A stretch of DNA of 64,000 nucleotides from Kordia sp050633145 (GTDB lineage: Bacteria > Bacteroidota > Bacteroidia > Flavobacteriales > Flavobacteriaceae), in assembly GCF_050633145.1 (NCBI RefSeq), contig NZ_JBOEFY010000002.1:124001-188000 (forward strand), in the 5' to 3' direction. Shown in pieces: positions 25,862 through 35,265 of this stretch (positions are counted from its first letter, which is position 1; the number at the start of each line of letters is the position of its first letter). A model generated the notes under the pieces. That model was not told the origin of the DNA. It ran no database searches and saw nothing but the letters and a program-made list of their open reading frames with translations. The position numbers and the translations under genes are program-made.

Positions 25862-26996
25862 CTATAACAGCACTTAAACGCACAGTAATTTCTTCAATAG
25901 TTCCAATTCCATTCACACTATGAAACTTATTTTGTTTCTTGTAAAAATCGATTAATGGAGATGTTTTTTGATTGTATTCTCCGAAACGATTTCTAATTTT
26001 ATCTTCATCCTGATCATCTACACGACCGCTTACTTTTCCACGTTCAAGTAAACGCTGAATTAAAATTTCATCGTCAGCTTGCATCGCAATTGTTGCAGAA
26101 ATTCCCATCTCTTTTGTCGTTAGGTAATTATCAAGTGCTTCTGCCTGCGCTGTAGTTCTTGGGAAACCATCAAAAATAAATCCGTTAGCTTCTGGGTTTT
26201 TCTCAACTTCTGCTTGTAACATATTAATGGTTACTTCATCAGGTACTAAATCACCTTTATCAATGTATGATTTGGCTAATTTCCCTAATTCCGTATCATT
26301 TTTCATGTTGTATCTAAATACATCTCCTGTAGAAATATGTACTAAGTTGTATTTCTCTTTTAAGAAGTTTGCCTGTGTTCCTTTTCCAGCACCTGGCTTT
26401 CCGAATAAAATTAAATTGATCATGTTGTGATTGTGTAATTGATAAACTTCGGGTAAGTTTCTTCCCAACTCGTCATAGTCTAATCCGTAGCCTACAATGA
26501 ATTCATTAGGAATTTCCATCCCGATATAATCTATTTTGTGTTGTTTTGTATATGCTTCTGGCTTAAAAAATAAGGTTCCAATTTTAAATTGTTTTACTTT
26601 TTTTGCCTTAAATATTTTATGTAATTCTTCTAAAGTATTTCCTGTATCAATAATATCTTCTAGGACAACAACTGTTCTTCCTTCAATATCTTGAGAAAGT
26701 CCAATTAATTCTTTTATGTCTCCCGAAGAAGAAGTTCCGTGATAAGATGCCAATTTTATAAAACTCATTTCGCATGTATATGGATAGGCTTTCATAAAAT
26801 CTGCAAAAAACATAAAGACACCATTCAAAATTCCGATGAAAATTGGTCGTTCATCTTTTAGGTCTTCTGCCATTTCAGTGGCCATTTTAGCGACAGCTTC
26901 CTGAATTTGAGCTTCAGAAATGAATTTCTTGAAATATTTGTCGTGTAATTTAATCACGTTTTGAATGTTTTTTTGATAAACCACCTCTTTTTCCAT
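25851..26996 (-). CDS. Fused hypoxanthine phosphoribosyltransferase - adenylate kinase
   Basis: A single 381-residue frame. Residues ~1-185 are an Hpt-type PRPP transferase (GILNGVFMFFADF; PRPP loop VVVLEDIIDTGNT at ~109-121), which makes IMP/GMP from hypoxanthine or guanine. Residues 192-381 are a complete short-LID adenylate kinase: P-loop GKPGAGKGTQ (~199-208), HISTGDVFR, FDGFPRTTAQAE, and a short LID RGKVSGRVDDQDEDKIRNRF. The adk part starts at its own Met192 (nt 26423), so it could also be made alone. The two enzymes are usually separate genes; here they form one polypeptide, then couple to DUF3050 and obg. The purK-purE pair diverges from it. Confidence 0.9.
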   Translation of the reverse strand: MEKEVVYQKNIQNVIKLHDKYFKKFISEAQIQEAVAKMATEMAEDLKDERPIFIGILNGVFMFFADFMKAYPYTCEMSFIKLASYHGTSSSGDIKELIGLSQDIEGRTVVVLEDIIDTGNTLEELHKIFKAKKVKQFKIGTLFFKPEAYTKQHKIDYIGMEIPNEFIVGYGLDYDELGRNLPEVYQLHNHNMINLILFGKPGAGKGTQANFLKEKYNLVHISTGDVFRYNMKNDTELGKLAKSYIDKGDLVPDEVTINMLQAEVEKNPEANGFIFDGFPRTTAQAEALDNYLTTKEMGISATIAMQADDEILIQRLLERGKVSGRVDDQDEDKIRNRFGEYNQKTSPLIDFYKKQNKFHSVNGIGTIEEITVRLSAVIDGL

Positions 26997-27061
26997 CTAA
27001 AAAAGCAGTGTTTTATCGGTTTATTTCTCCCAAATACTGGTACAAAATCATTTTAAAAGCG

Positions 27062-27069
27062 CAAAGATA
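27062..27069 (-). promoter_or_regulatory. Putative -7 box of the hpt-adk operon
   Basis: TATCTTTG on the minus strand matches TAnnTTTG and lies about 65 bp upstream of the ATG at 26996. No -33 TTG is apparent. Confidence 0.35.
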
Positions 27070-27115
27070 CAAATTGATTTATGAATAACGTTTAACGAGT
27101 TTACTTTTACGAGTT

Positions 27116-27131
27116 TAGATTTGTACTTTTG
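27116..27131 (+). promoter_or_regulatory. Putative -7 boxes of purKE
   Basis: Two adjacent matches to TAnnTTTG, TAGATTTG (27116-27123) and TACTTTTG (27124-27131), lie about 20 bp before the purK ATG. Confidence 0.4.
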
Positions 27132-27150
27132 TCACAAAATGTGAAAACTA

Positions 27151-28305
27151 ATGAATTATTTCTCCTCTAATTTTAAATTAGGAATTCTAGGTGGCGGCCA
27201 ATTAGGTAAAATGCTACTGTATACAACTCGAAAGTTTGATGTGTATACTTCTGTCTTAGATCCAAGCGCTGAAGCACCTTGCAAAATAGCCTGTGATGAG
27301 TTTCATGAAGGTGACTTGATGGACTTTGAAACTGTTTATAATTTTGGTAAAAATGTAGATGTACTTACGTTTGAGATTGAACACGTAAATGTTGATGCAT
27401 TGCAAAAACTTGAAGACGAAGGCGTACATGTATATCCTTCTTCAAAAACATTACAAACTATTCAGAATAAAGGAGTTCAGAAGCTTTTTTATCAGAAACA
27501 TAACATTCCAACAGCGCCATTTTCTATTTATATGTCGCTAGAAGAGTTGATGCATAGTGTAGAAAATGAAGTGATTTCTATTCCATTTGTGTGGAAAAGC
27601 ACTCAGTTTGGTTATGACGGAACTGGCGTAAAAGTGGTTCGTACGTTAGCCGATTTAGAGAATTTACCAAATGTAGAATGTATGTGTGAAGAGCTGGTTG
27701 ATTTTAAAAATGAACTTGCTGTTATTGTTGCCAGAAATGTTTCAGGCGAAATAAAAACGTATCCAGTTGTGGAAATGGAGTTTCACCCAGAAGCCAATCA
27801 AGTGGAGTATGTAATTTGCCCTGCAAGAATTTCTGAGGAGATTCAAGCGAAAGCGGAAAAAGTGGCTTTGCAGGTTTCAGAAGCAATTGAACACACCGGA
27901 ATTTTAGCCGTAGAGTTGTTTCAAACACAGAACGATGAAATTTTGGTAAATGAAGTTGCACCAAGACCACATAACAGTGGACATTATAGTATTGAAGCAA
28001 GTTATACAGATCAATTTGAACAACATATTCGCGCTATTTTAAATCTTCCGTTAGGAAATACAGCAAGTAAAGTGGCTGGAATTATGGTAAATTTGGTTGG
28101 AGCCGAAGGACATACAGGTGATGTTGTGTATGAAAACATTGAAAAAATCATGCAATTAGAAGGTGTAACACCTCATATTTATGGAAAAAAACAAACACGT
28201 CCGTTTCGTAAGATGGGACATGTTACTATTGTGAATAAAGATGTGGCAGAAGCGCGAAAAGTAGCTGCAGAAGTAAAACAAACAATCAACGTAATTAGCA
28301 AATAA
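27151..28305 (+). CDS. purK: N5-carboxyaminoimidazole ribonucleotide synthase
   Basis: A 384-residue ATP-grasp enzyme of de novo purine synthesis. It begins with LGILGGGQLGKML (the N-terminal nucleotide-like fold). The ATP-grasp core shows VWKSTQFGYDGTGVKVV and later the metal-binding NEVAPRPHNSGHYSIEA. It converts AIR, ATP and bicarbonate to N5-CAIR, the substrate of PurE encoded 1 bp downstream. Length is normal for the family. Confidence 0.96.
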   Translation: MNYFSSNFKLGILGGGQLGKMLLYTTRKFDVYTSVLDPSAEAPCKIACDEFHEGDLMDFETVYNFGKNVDVLTFEIEHVNVDALQKLEDEGVHVYPSSKTLQTIQNKGVQKLFYQKHNIPTAPFSIYMSLEELMHSVENEVISIPFVWKSTQFGYDGTGVKVVRTLADLENLPNVECMCEELVDFKNELAVIVARNVSGEIKTYPVVEMEFHPEANQVEYVICPARISEEIQAKAEKVALQVSEAIEHTGILAVELFQTQNDEILVNEVAPRPHNSGHYSIEASYTDQFEQHIRAILNLPLGNTASKVAGIMVNLVGAEGHTGDVVYENIEKIMQLEGVTPHIYGKKQTRPFRKMGHVTIVNKDVAEARKVAAEVKQTINVISK

Positions 28306-28306
28306 T

Positions 28307-28792
28307 ATGGCAAAAGTGGGAATTATTATGGGAAGCACAAGTGATCTTCCTGTAATGCAAGAAGCAATTGATATTTTACAAGGTTTCGATATTGAAATTG
28401 AAGTCGATATTGTTTCGGCACATCGAACTCCAGAGAAGTTATTCGATTATGGAAAAAATGCACATACACGCGGAATTAGTGTTGTTATTGCGGGCGCTGG
28501 TGGCGCAGCACATTTACCTGGAATGGTAGCTTCGTTGTCTCCATTGCCTGTGATTGGTGTTCCTGTAAAATCTAGAAATTCTATTGATGGTTGGGATTCT
28601 GTATTGTCTATTTTACAGATGCCTGGTGGAGTTCCTGTTGCTACAGTAGCGTTAGATGGCGCAAAGAATGCAGGAATTTTAGCAGCTCAGATTATTGGAA
28701 CTTCTGATAAATGTGTGTTGGATAAAATTTTAGTGTATAAAGAAGGATTGAAACAAAAAGTAATTGAAGGAGCGAAAAAGGTTTCAAAGTAA
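28307..28792 (+). CDS. purE: N5-carboxyaminoimidazole ribonucleotide mutase
   Basis: A 161-residue class I PurE. It shows GIIMGSTSDLPVM, the SAHRTPEKLFDY motif with its catalytic His, and AGAGGAAHLPGMVAS, all hallmarks of the enzyme that converts N5-CAIR to CAIR. It starts 1 bp after the purK stop, so the two form an operon, closed by the terminator at 28834. Confidence 0.96.
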   Translation: MAKVGIIMGSTSDLPVMQEAIDILQGFDIEIEVDIVSAHRTPEKLFDYGKNAHTRGISVVIAGAGGAAHLPGMVASLSPLPVIGVPVKSRNSIDGWDSVLSILQMPGGVPVATVALDGAKNAGILAAQIIGTSDKCVLDKILVYKEGLKQKVIEGAKKVSK

Positions 28793-28833
28793 AATTTGCC
28801 GCAATTTTTAAATACCAATTTATATAAAATAAT

Positions 28834-28862
28834 AAAAGCCGCTTCGAAAAGCGGCTTTTTTA
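28834..28862 (+). terminator. Intrinsic terminator of purKE
   Basis: AAAAGCCGCTT (28834-28844) and AAGCGGCTTTT (28849-28859) form an 11-bp stem with a CGAA loop and a T-run. Confidence 0.93.
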
Positions 28863-29355
28863 TCTTTACAAACCATTCAAAAATAAAACTAACCTACCAT
28901 ATTATTAATCATTTTTTACCCCAAAAATAAATTTGGATAAAGTAGTTTGTATTGATGGTTCAAATGTATTGTATTGTTTACTTTTTCTACTTTGGAAATC
29001 ATTTAAAATCCGTTTTATCGTTTAAATGCACAAACTTTTCGACGAAAGGCATTTCTACTGCTTAAAGACATATTTTAGCTTCATTTTAATCCACAAAAAA
29101 ACCCTCTAAGCTTTCTTAAAGGGTTTTACATCAACCAATCCATTTAATTATAATACAGTTAATTAGGGCTATCAACATTGTAATTATGCGTCAAGTAGGT
29201 TACATATATTATTTTATATCATGAAAAACTTTTATCTCTACTAAATCAACAGGACAAAATTCCTAATTATCTAGTAATTTGAATGATAGTGGAAAGTGTT
29301 TTTATTTTAAATCGATAAAGTGTATAAAAAATCGATAAATTGTGAAATACTGTGT
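28863..29355. other. Gene-free AT-rich spacer with one hairpin
   Basis: Between the purKE terminator and the next gene I see no supported gene. The stretch holds a hairpin, AAAACCCTCTAAG/CTTAAAGGGTTTT with one mismatch (29097-29127), and is otherwise AT-rich. The hairpin lies 230 bp past the end of the minus-strand gene at 29356, so it is not obviously that gene's terminator. Confidence 0.5.
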
Positions 29356-30144
29356 TTATTTTACAATTTTCTTGATGATTTTAGCTCCTGTAGTAGTTTC
29401 AAAATGAACAACATAGATACTATGAGTTAAGTTTTTAGCAATAATTTCTTTTGTGAATTTTGAAGATATGATACGTTTTCCTGTCATATTGAAGACTTCA
29501 ACAGTTTTTATATCTGTACGTTTCGTTTCAAATTTAAGTTTATCTAAAGAGAAATAAGCTTTTACATCATTAGAAGCTATTAGTTCATCTTTTATGTCTA
29601 ATGTGTTCCGATAGTCTAAGTTAAGATAGAAACGAGTGTGTGCTTCTCCTGTGACACCTGTAAAGGTATATCCAGTTTGACGTAAATCTGTGAATACGTT
29701 TTCTTGAGTATCTTCCAAAATAATATCAAAATTAGGACTCAAAAATTCTGCGTCAATTGATATTGTATATGATCCATCTGAAGTGAATTCACATCCTAAT
29801 GGCACTTGTACATTTGTATTTACCAATTCAGGCAATGCTTGAATAGATAGTCGCGTAGTTCCTAGAAACGAATAAAATTCTATAGCTGCACCATCATTGA
29901 TAAACGGACCATCATAACCATCATCATAGCCTACAGTTCCTTCTGGAATGAATCCTAATAGAATAGTAACAAAAGAACCATTTCCAGCCAATCGCAATGA
30001 AATACGTCCGTCAGTTGGACTATTCTTTGGATTTGAAAAAGCCGCCCTTACATCTTTATGTGCCCAAGGATTTCCACATTCTTGACCATAAAAAGTGAAC
30101 GATAAACTAAAACATAAAAGCGATACAAGTAGGTTTGTTTTCAT
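29356..30144 (-). CDS. T9SS-secreted protein related to the C-terminus of its neighbour
   Basis: A 262-residue protein with a signal peptide (MKTNLLVSLLCFSLSFTFYGQ). From DGRISLRLAGNGSFVTILLG onward it closely follows the last ~240 residues of the protein at 30226-32679: GFIPEGTVGYDDGYDGPFIN, then LSIQALPELVNTNVQVPLG, FDIILEDTQENVFTDLRQ and a T9SS tail (VEVFNMTGKRI, SIYVVHFE). It is a stand-alone paralogue of that C-terminal module with its own signal peptide. It is predicted to be secreted via T9SS; the ligand is unknown. Confidence 0.82.
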   Translation of the reverse strand: MKTNLLVSLLCFSLSFTFYGQECGNPWAHKDVRAAFSNPKNSPTDGRISLRLAGNGSFVTILLGFIPEGTVGYDDGYDGPFINDGAAIEFYSFLGTTRLSIQALPELVNTNVQVPLGCEFTSDGSYTISIDAEFLSPNFDIILEDTQENVFTDLRQTGYTFTGVTGEAHTRFYLNLDYRNTLDIKDELIASNDVKAYFSLDKLKFETKRTDIKTVEVFNMTGKRIISSKFTKEIIAKNLTHSIYVVHFETTTGAKIIKKIVK

Positions 30145-30225
30145 GATAGAGATTATTTAAAGTGTTATAGGAATCTCTTACAACAATGATACACAAAATT
30201 TACTTCTATTCCTTGCTTCTCACTG

Positions 30226-32679
30226 TTAAGACTTTAGGATTTTTTTCGTGAATATAATTCCACCTTCTGTCAAGTATTGTACAACATATACACCTTTAGC
30301 TAATTGTGGCATTACAATAGTATTTGCATACGCACGTTGTATGAGTTGTTTTCCTGAAATGTCATACATCGTAATTGTCTCAAAATCTGTACGTTTTGTG
30401 ATGGTTTGCAATTCGTCTCCACTAAACAATACATTTACTTGGTCTGCTGTAATTTCTAAATCATCTATACTCAAGGTATTTTTGTATTGAACATTGATAA
30501 AGAAACGATCATTTTCTTCCGTTGGACTTGTAGTAAACGAGTATGAAGCTTGACGTAAGTCTGTAAATACTCCTTCGTATCTATCTTCTAATATGATATC
30601 AAAGTCTTCGGATAAATATTCCGCATCAATTGCAATGGTATACGTTGCGCTTGATAGTACTTGATATCCTAAAGGAATTTCAAAATCTACATTCGTCAAT
30701 TCTGGCAATGCTTGAATAGACATCTTGCTATCTGCTACATAAGAATAGAATTCAATCCCTGAACCTTCATTGATAAATGGACCATCGTAAGTATCATCAT
30801 AACTTGTTGTTCCTTGTGGAATAAAACCTAGTAATTGTGTTGCGTATAATCCGCCACCTGAAAGGCGTAATGACAAACGTCCATCTGTTAAACTATTACT
30901 TGGGATTTCGACTGTAGACTCTAGTGTAAATGCTCCTACACTTCCGCTAGGTCTAAAGAATTGATCATTATTGGCTACAACTCTATGTGAATTTTTGAAT
31001 GTTACAGTTCCAGAACCAGTACTTTTGGCTTGAACAGCAAATCCTTGTGCAGTTGAAATATTTCCATCGGCAGCTCCAAGCGGATTTGAACCTGTGTTGT
31101 TATATTCAATATAATCGGAGGCTAAATTGTCTCCAATTGGCGCATCTGTTTGTCTCCAATAATATACTGTTCCTTCAATTTCATCCGAATTATCTTTTTG
31201 AAAAGATTCCCAATCGATTGCAGAAGGATACGGGTTTCCAATAATATTATATCCCGACTCACTTGTGCCTGGATCTACTGTGTAATAAACTGGCTCCGTA
31301 ATATCTCCATTATTTACGGTTCCATCAAAGATTGCCGTTTCTACATTAAAATGATTTGCTCTAAATGCATATCCTCTTCCAACTTCCATATCTGTATGAT
31401 CATTATTCCAAGCTGCGTTGGTAGCAGAAGCATTCCAATAATAGTCATATCCTCCAACATTTGGAAAAATAGTGGCAATGGTTGCATCGGCCTCATTGAC
31501 TGGTGTAGAAAAATATGAGTAAAACATTGCATCTGTATAATCAGGTGAATCTCGTTTTATAACAAAGTTCCCTGTTCCTTTTACATCTATGTTTTTTCTA
31601 GGTAATAACGATCCATCATTTTCAACTGTAATTGTTCCATTATTTGTAAGATCGTAATATACATCTAAAGTAGCATCTGCATTCACAGTAATAGTAGCTG
31701 TTGCTTCTACTGTTAATTCTCCAACAACTGTATGTGCTGTTAGTACAGGATAATTTGTAGATGATGGAATTACTACAGATTCTAATTTTGTTGCATCAGG
31801 AGCAGATCCTCCAACCCAATTCGTTCCTGTTGTCCAACTTGTTGTTGCAGCAGTTGCAGACCAAGTGATTTCGGTTTTATTGCTTCCTGTATCTGTCACT
31901 ACAGCATCATTATCATCCAAATATGAAATAGTGTCTCCATCTAAAGCAGCTACTAAATTATCTGTTCCTACAGTAGTTATTAACACATCTTTATTATCAT
32001 CTATTTCAGTTGCCGTACGTACATCATCCCAAACTCTAAATCCCCAAATATTTCCTGCGAAATAATTATTAGAGTTCGATTGAGAATTGCTATTAAAACA
32101 ATATTCCGAACTTCCACCAGAAGTCCAAGTTCCGCAATTTGGATAACGCACATTAGAATCTGATCGCCCAAGATTTGCATCTCCTGAGTGACTTCTAATT
32201 TCAAAACCTGCACGTGAATCCATTAAAGTTCCGTCCAAATACCATTTTAAGTTTGTATTATCTGAAGCTGCAATTGGGTCATTTACTGGAGTAGAAACAT
32301 TATCAAACACTAATGCTATATGATACCAAGTATCATCACTAATTGGCTCTCTAAAATAGGTTCCATTCCAACGAGGTGAATAATCACTATTAGATCTATT
32401 ATATCCGCCAACAACTACATAATCATTTTCTACGTACATAAGAATTCCTCGTGATCCTCCGCCTTCTTTGTAAATTACTTGTCTACTAGTAGCATCATTC
32501 ACTTTAAAGTAACCTTCAACAGTTCTGTTATTTACTGTAGTAGTATTAATGTTATCTGAATCGGTTAATTCAATAAAGTCATCCGTTCCATCTAAATAAT
32601 AGCCATCTGTAGGTGGTTGGGCCATTACTCCTATTGCAGAGAGTAGTAGAATGCTTAATAGTAATATCTTTTTCATCAT
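30226..32679 (-). CDS. T9SS-secreted LamG-domain protein
   Basis: An 817-residue protein. A signal peptide (MMKKILLLSILLLSAIGVMAQ) is followed by a LamG/concanavalin A-like lectin domain (residues ~25-225: FIELTDSDNINTTTVNNRTV, WYHIALVFDN, LKWYLDGTLM, IWGFRVWDDVRTATEI). The middle region has the IVIPSS-type beta-helix/PKD-like segment common in Flavobacteria surface proteins (TSWTTGTNWVGGSAPDATK). The C-terminal ~240 residues form the module shared with the gene at 29356, ending in a T9SS tail (ITMYDISGKQLI, LAKGVYVVQYL). LamG domains bind glycans or protein; this is a likely surface or secreted adhesin or glycan-binding protein. Confidence 0.88.
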   Translation of the reverse strand: MMKKILLLSILLLSAIGVMAQPPTDGYYLDGTDDFIELTDSDNINTTTVNNRTVEGYFKVNDATSRQVIYKEGGGSRGILMYVENDYVVVGGYNRSNSDYSPRWNGTYFREPISDDTWYHIALVFDNVSTPVNDPIAASDNTNLKWYLDGTLMDSRAGFEIRSHSGDANLGRSDSNVRYPNCGTWTSGGSSEYCFNSNSQSNSNNYFAGNIWGFRVWDDVRTATEIDDNKDVLITTVGTDNLVAALDGDTISYLDDNDAVVTDTGSNKTEITWSATAATTSWTTGTNWVGGSAPDATKLESVVIPSSTNYPVLTAHTVVGELTVEATATITVNADATLDVYYDLTNNGTITVENDGSLLPRKNIDVKGTGNFVIKRDSPDYTDAMFYSYFSTPVNEADATIATIFPNVGGYDYYWNASATNAAWNNDHTDMEVGRGYAFRANHFNVETAIFDGTVNNGDITEPVYYTVDPGTSESGYNIIGNPYPSAIDWESFQKDNSDEIEGTVYYWRQTDAPIGDNLASDYIEYNNTGSNPLGAADGNISTAQGFAVQAKSTGSGTVTFKNSHRVVANNDQFFRPSGSVGAFTLESTVEIPSNSLTDGRLSLRLSGGGLYATQLLGFIPQGTTSYDDTYDGPFINEGSGIEFYSYVADSKMSIQALPELTNVDFEIPLGYQVLSSATYTIAIDAEYLSEDFDIILEDRYEGVFTDLRQASYSFTTSPTEENDRFFINVQYKNTLSIDDLEITADQVNVLFSGDELQTITKRTDFETITMYDISGKQLIQRAYANTIVMPQLAKGVYVVQYLTEGGIIFTKKILKS

Positions 32680-32845
32680 TGGGGCGATTTTAAGTTTATA
32701 TACGTAAATTCTTTATCTTTGGTTTTCAAAAAATTCAGTGAAAAACAATTTATATTTATAAATCTATAACACTTCTTATAAAAATAACCTTTTCCTACAA
32801 ATGTAAAGGTTCGAAATCGACCAAGCAAACAAATATACCGATCAA

Positions 32846-34879
32846 ATGACAGTTTTAAATAAAAAATTTCCCACAAAACATACAACAGCACCTTTTTCTT
32901 TAATCAATGTAAGTGACTTCAATTTGGCTATTGAAGCAGAAATCACACGTACAAAAGAAGAAATTAATCTTATAATTGAAAACGATACTATACCTACATT
33001 TGAAAATACTGTTGAAGCTTTGGAATATTCCGGTGCGCAGTTAGATCGTATTACAAGTATTTTTTTCAACCTAAATTCAGCAGAAACGAACGAAACAATT
33101 CAGAAGTTGGCTCAAGAAATTTCACCTAAATTAACAGAGTTGTCTAACGATATCATATTGAATGAAGCTTTATTTCAACGCGTAAAAGCCGTGTATGAAA
33201 CAAAAGATTCTTTAGATTTAACAATAGAGCAACAAACATTATTAGATAAAAAATTTAAATCGTTTTCACGAAATGGTGCAAATTTAGCCGCAGATAAAAA
33301 AGAAATTCTTCGTGAGATTGATAAAAAACTTTCAAAACTAAGTCTAACATTTGGTGAAAATGTATTGGCAGAAACGAATAAGTTTCAGTTGCATTTAACA
33401 GACAAAAAAGATGTAGCTGGTATTCCAAATGGTGCTTTAGAAGCTGCAAAAACTATCGCGAAGAGCGAAAACAAAGAAGGTTGGATTTTTACGCTCGATT
33501 ACCCAAGCTATATTCCTTTTATGAAATATGCAGAAAACCGAGCATTGCGTCAACAAATGGCAACGGCTTTTGGTTCTAAAGCTTTTAAAAATGATGAATT
33601 AGACAATCAAGCAAATGTATTGAAAATTGCCAAATTGCGTCATCAGCGTGCTAATTTATTAGGTTATGAAACGCATGCACATTTTGTATTGGAAGAACGT
33701 ATGGCAGAAAAACCTGAGAAGGTAATTTCTTTTTTGAACGAATTATTAGAGAAAGCAAAGCCAGCTGCCGAACGTGAGTTTAAACAATTATCAAATTTTG
33801 CAAAAGAGCTAGATGGTATTGAGGAATTGCAAAGTTGGGATAGTTCTTATTATTCCGAAAAATTAAAGCAGGAACTCTTCAATTTAGATGATGAAAAATT
33901 GAAACCCTATTTTAAGCTTGAAAACATAACTGCTGGTGCATTTACCGTGGCAGAAAAATTGTTTGATATTCGCTTTGAACAAGTGTTTGATATTGATGTA
34001 TATCATGAAGATGTAAAAACATACGAAGTGTTTGATAGCAATGATAACTTTGTGGCTGTTTTTTATGCTGATTTTCACCCAAGAAAAGGAAAACGAAATG
34101 GTGCCTGGATGACTTCTTACAAGTCGCAACAACGAAAAGATGGAAATGTAGAACGTCCGCATGTATCAATTGTATGCAACTTTACAAAGCCAACAGAATC
34201 AAAACCATCTTTATTAACATTTAATGAGGTTACAACACTTTTCCACGAGTTTGGACATGCATTACATGGCATGTTAGCAGATACAACCTATCCTAGCTTA
34301 AGTGGAACTTCTGTATTTTGGGATTTTGTAGAATTACCAAGTCAAGTAATGGAAAACTGGTGTTATGAAGCAGAAGCACTAGCAATATTTGCAAAACATT
34401 ACGAAACTGACGAAGTGATTCCGATGGAATACATTGAAAAAATAAAAGCTTCGGCAACGTTCTTGGAAGGAATGGCAACATTACGTCAAATTAGTTTTGG
34501 ATTGCTTGACATGAGTTGGCATGGAACAGATCCTACAAATATTACTGATGTAAAAGCACACGAACAAGCCGCTTTTGAAAACACTCGTTTATTTCCAAAA
34601 AATCCTAAAACTGCTATGAGTACAGCCTTTTCACATATATTTCAAGGTGGTTACTCTTCTGGATATTACAGCTACAAATGGGCAGAAGTATTGGATGCAG
34701 ACGCATTTGAATATTTTAAAGAAAACGATATTTTCAGCAAAGAAATTGCCTCTAAGTTTGCGGAACATGTACTATCAAAAGGAGGAACAGAACATCCTAT
34801 GACATTATACAAACGCTTCCGCGGAAGTGAACCTAAACCAGAAGCATTATTAAAACGTGCTGGTTTGTTGGTTGAATAG
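32846..34879 (+). CDS. M3-family metallo-oligopeptidase (Dcp/OpdA type)
   Basis: A 677-residue cytoplasmic zinc peptidase. The zinc motif H467-E-F-G-H471 lies in LFHEFGHALHG, with the third ligand Glu in the following FWDFVELPSQ segment. Typical M3 motifs follow: VMENW, a FLEGMATLRQ helix, and GYSSGYYSYKWAEVLDADAF near the C-terminus. No signal peptide is present. Family members cleave short peptides or release dipeptides from C-termini; which subclass applies (oligopeptidase A or dipeptidyl carboxypeptidase) is not decided here. The terminator at 34941 closes it. Confidence 0.93.
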   Translation: MTVLNKKFPTKHTTAPFSLINVSDFNLAIEAEITRTKEEINLIIENDTIPTFENTVEALEYSGAQLDRITSIFFNLNSAETNETIQKLAQEISPKLTELSNDIILNEALFQRVKAVYETKDSLDLTIEQQTLLDKKFKSFSRNGANLAADKKEILREIDKKLSKLSLTFGENVLAETNKFQLHLTDKKDVAGIPNGALEAAKTIAKSENKEGWIFTLDYPSYIPFMKYAENRALRQQMATAFGSKAFKNDELDNQANVLKIAKLRHQRANLLGYETHAHFVLEERMAEKPEKVISFLNELLEKAKPAAEREFKQLSNFAKELDGIEELQSWDSSYYSEKLKQELFNLDDEKLKPYFKLENITAGAFTVAEKLFDIRFEQVFDIDVYHEDVKTYEVFDSNDNFVAVFYADFHPRKGKRNGAWMTSYKSQQRKDGNVERPHVSIVCNFTKPTESKPSLLTFNEVTTLFHEFGHALHGMLADTTYPSLSGTSVFWDFVELPSQVMENWCYEAEALAIFAKHYETDEVIPMEYIEKIKASATFLEGMATLRQISFGLLDMSWHGTDPTNITDVKAHEQAAFENTRLFPKNPKTAMSTAFSHIFQGGYSSGYYSYKWAEVLDADAFEYFKENDIFSKEIASKFAEHVLSKGGTEHPMTLYKRFRGSEPKPEALLKRAGLLVE

Positions 34880-34940
34880 ACTTTCTTAGACTTCTTAGAT
34901 TTTTAGACTAGCTTAGACTATTAGAAATACATAAAATGTC
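34876..34940 (+). repeat. TTAGAC-rich repeat joined to TATTAGAAATACATAA
   Basis: After the M3 stop, TTAGA(C/T) units recur several times and end in TATTAGAAATACATAA (34919-34934). The same 16-mer occurs at 47223-47238, again next to a nested-hairpin repeat, so the two make a composite unit. Confidence 0.7.
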
Positions 34941-34985
34941 AAGTTCGTTTCAAACATTAATATCTTGTTTGAAACGAACTTTTTC
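34941..34985 (+). terminator. Intrinsic terminator of the M3 peptidase gene
   Basis: AAGTTCGTTTCAAAC (34941-34955) pairs perfectly with 34967-34981 (15 bp), followed by a T-run. Confidence 0.92.
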
Positions 34986-35030
34986 CGTTTTAATGAGTTG
35001 CTATTAACTGAATAACTAGCAAACCAAAGT

Positions 35031-35178
35031 GTCATTTCGAGTGGTTTTCGCAACGTTTACATTGAGCGAAGTCGAAATGAAATGAAGAAAACTGTATCGA
35101 GAAGTACTATAGAAATATTTTGCTTCAAGGGAAATCTCGATACTAGTTTGTTGCACAAATTCACTCGGTCTGACGTTC
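35031..35178 (+). repeat. CGAGTG/TATCGAGA nested-hairpin repeat
   Basis: It reads GTCATTTCGAGTGG at the left, CTGTATCGAGAAGTACTA and AAATCTCGATACTAG inside, and TTCACTCGGTCTGACG at the right. The inner 9-bp arms GTATCGAGA/TCTCGATAC are nested in outer CGAGTG/CACTCG arms. It sits in the spacer before the GbsR regulator. Related copies are at 22462 and 47282. Confidence 0.8.
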
Positions 35179-35265
35179 ATATAACTAAAAAACAGAAATT
35201 CAAAATTTGCTTCTTTTAATCAAGTCCTGGGCAATTTTACAGTATTAAAATTATATTTTTCCAAA

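Noticed and set aside
35031..35178. Insertion sequence at the nested-hairpin repeats
   Set aside because: No transposase or long ORF is present; the unit is too short, so it was recorded as a repeat instead.
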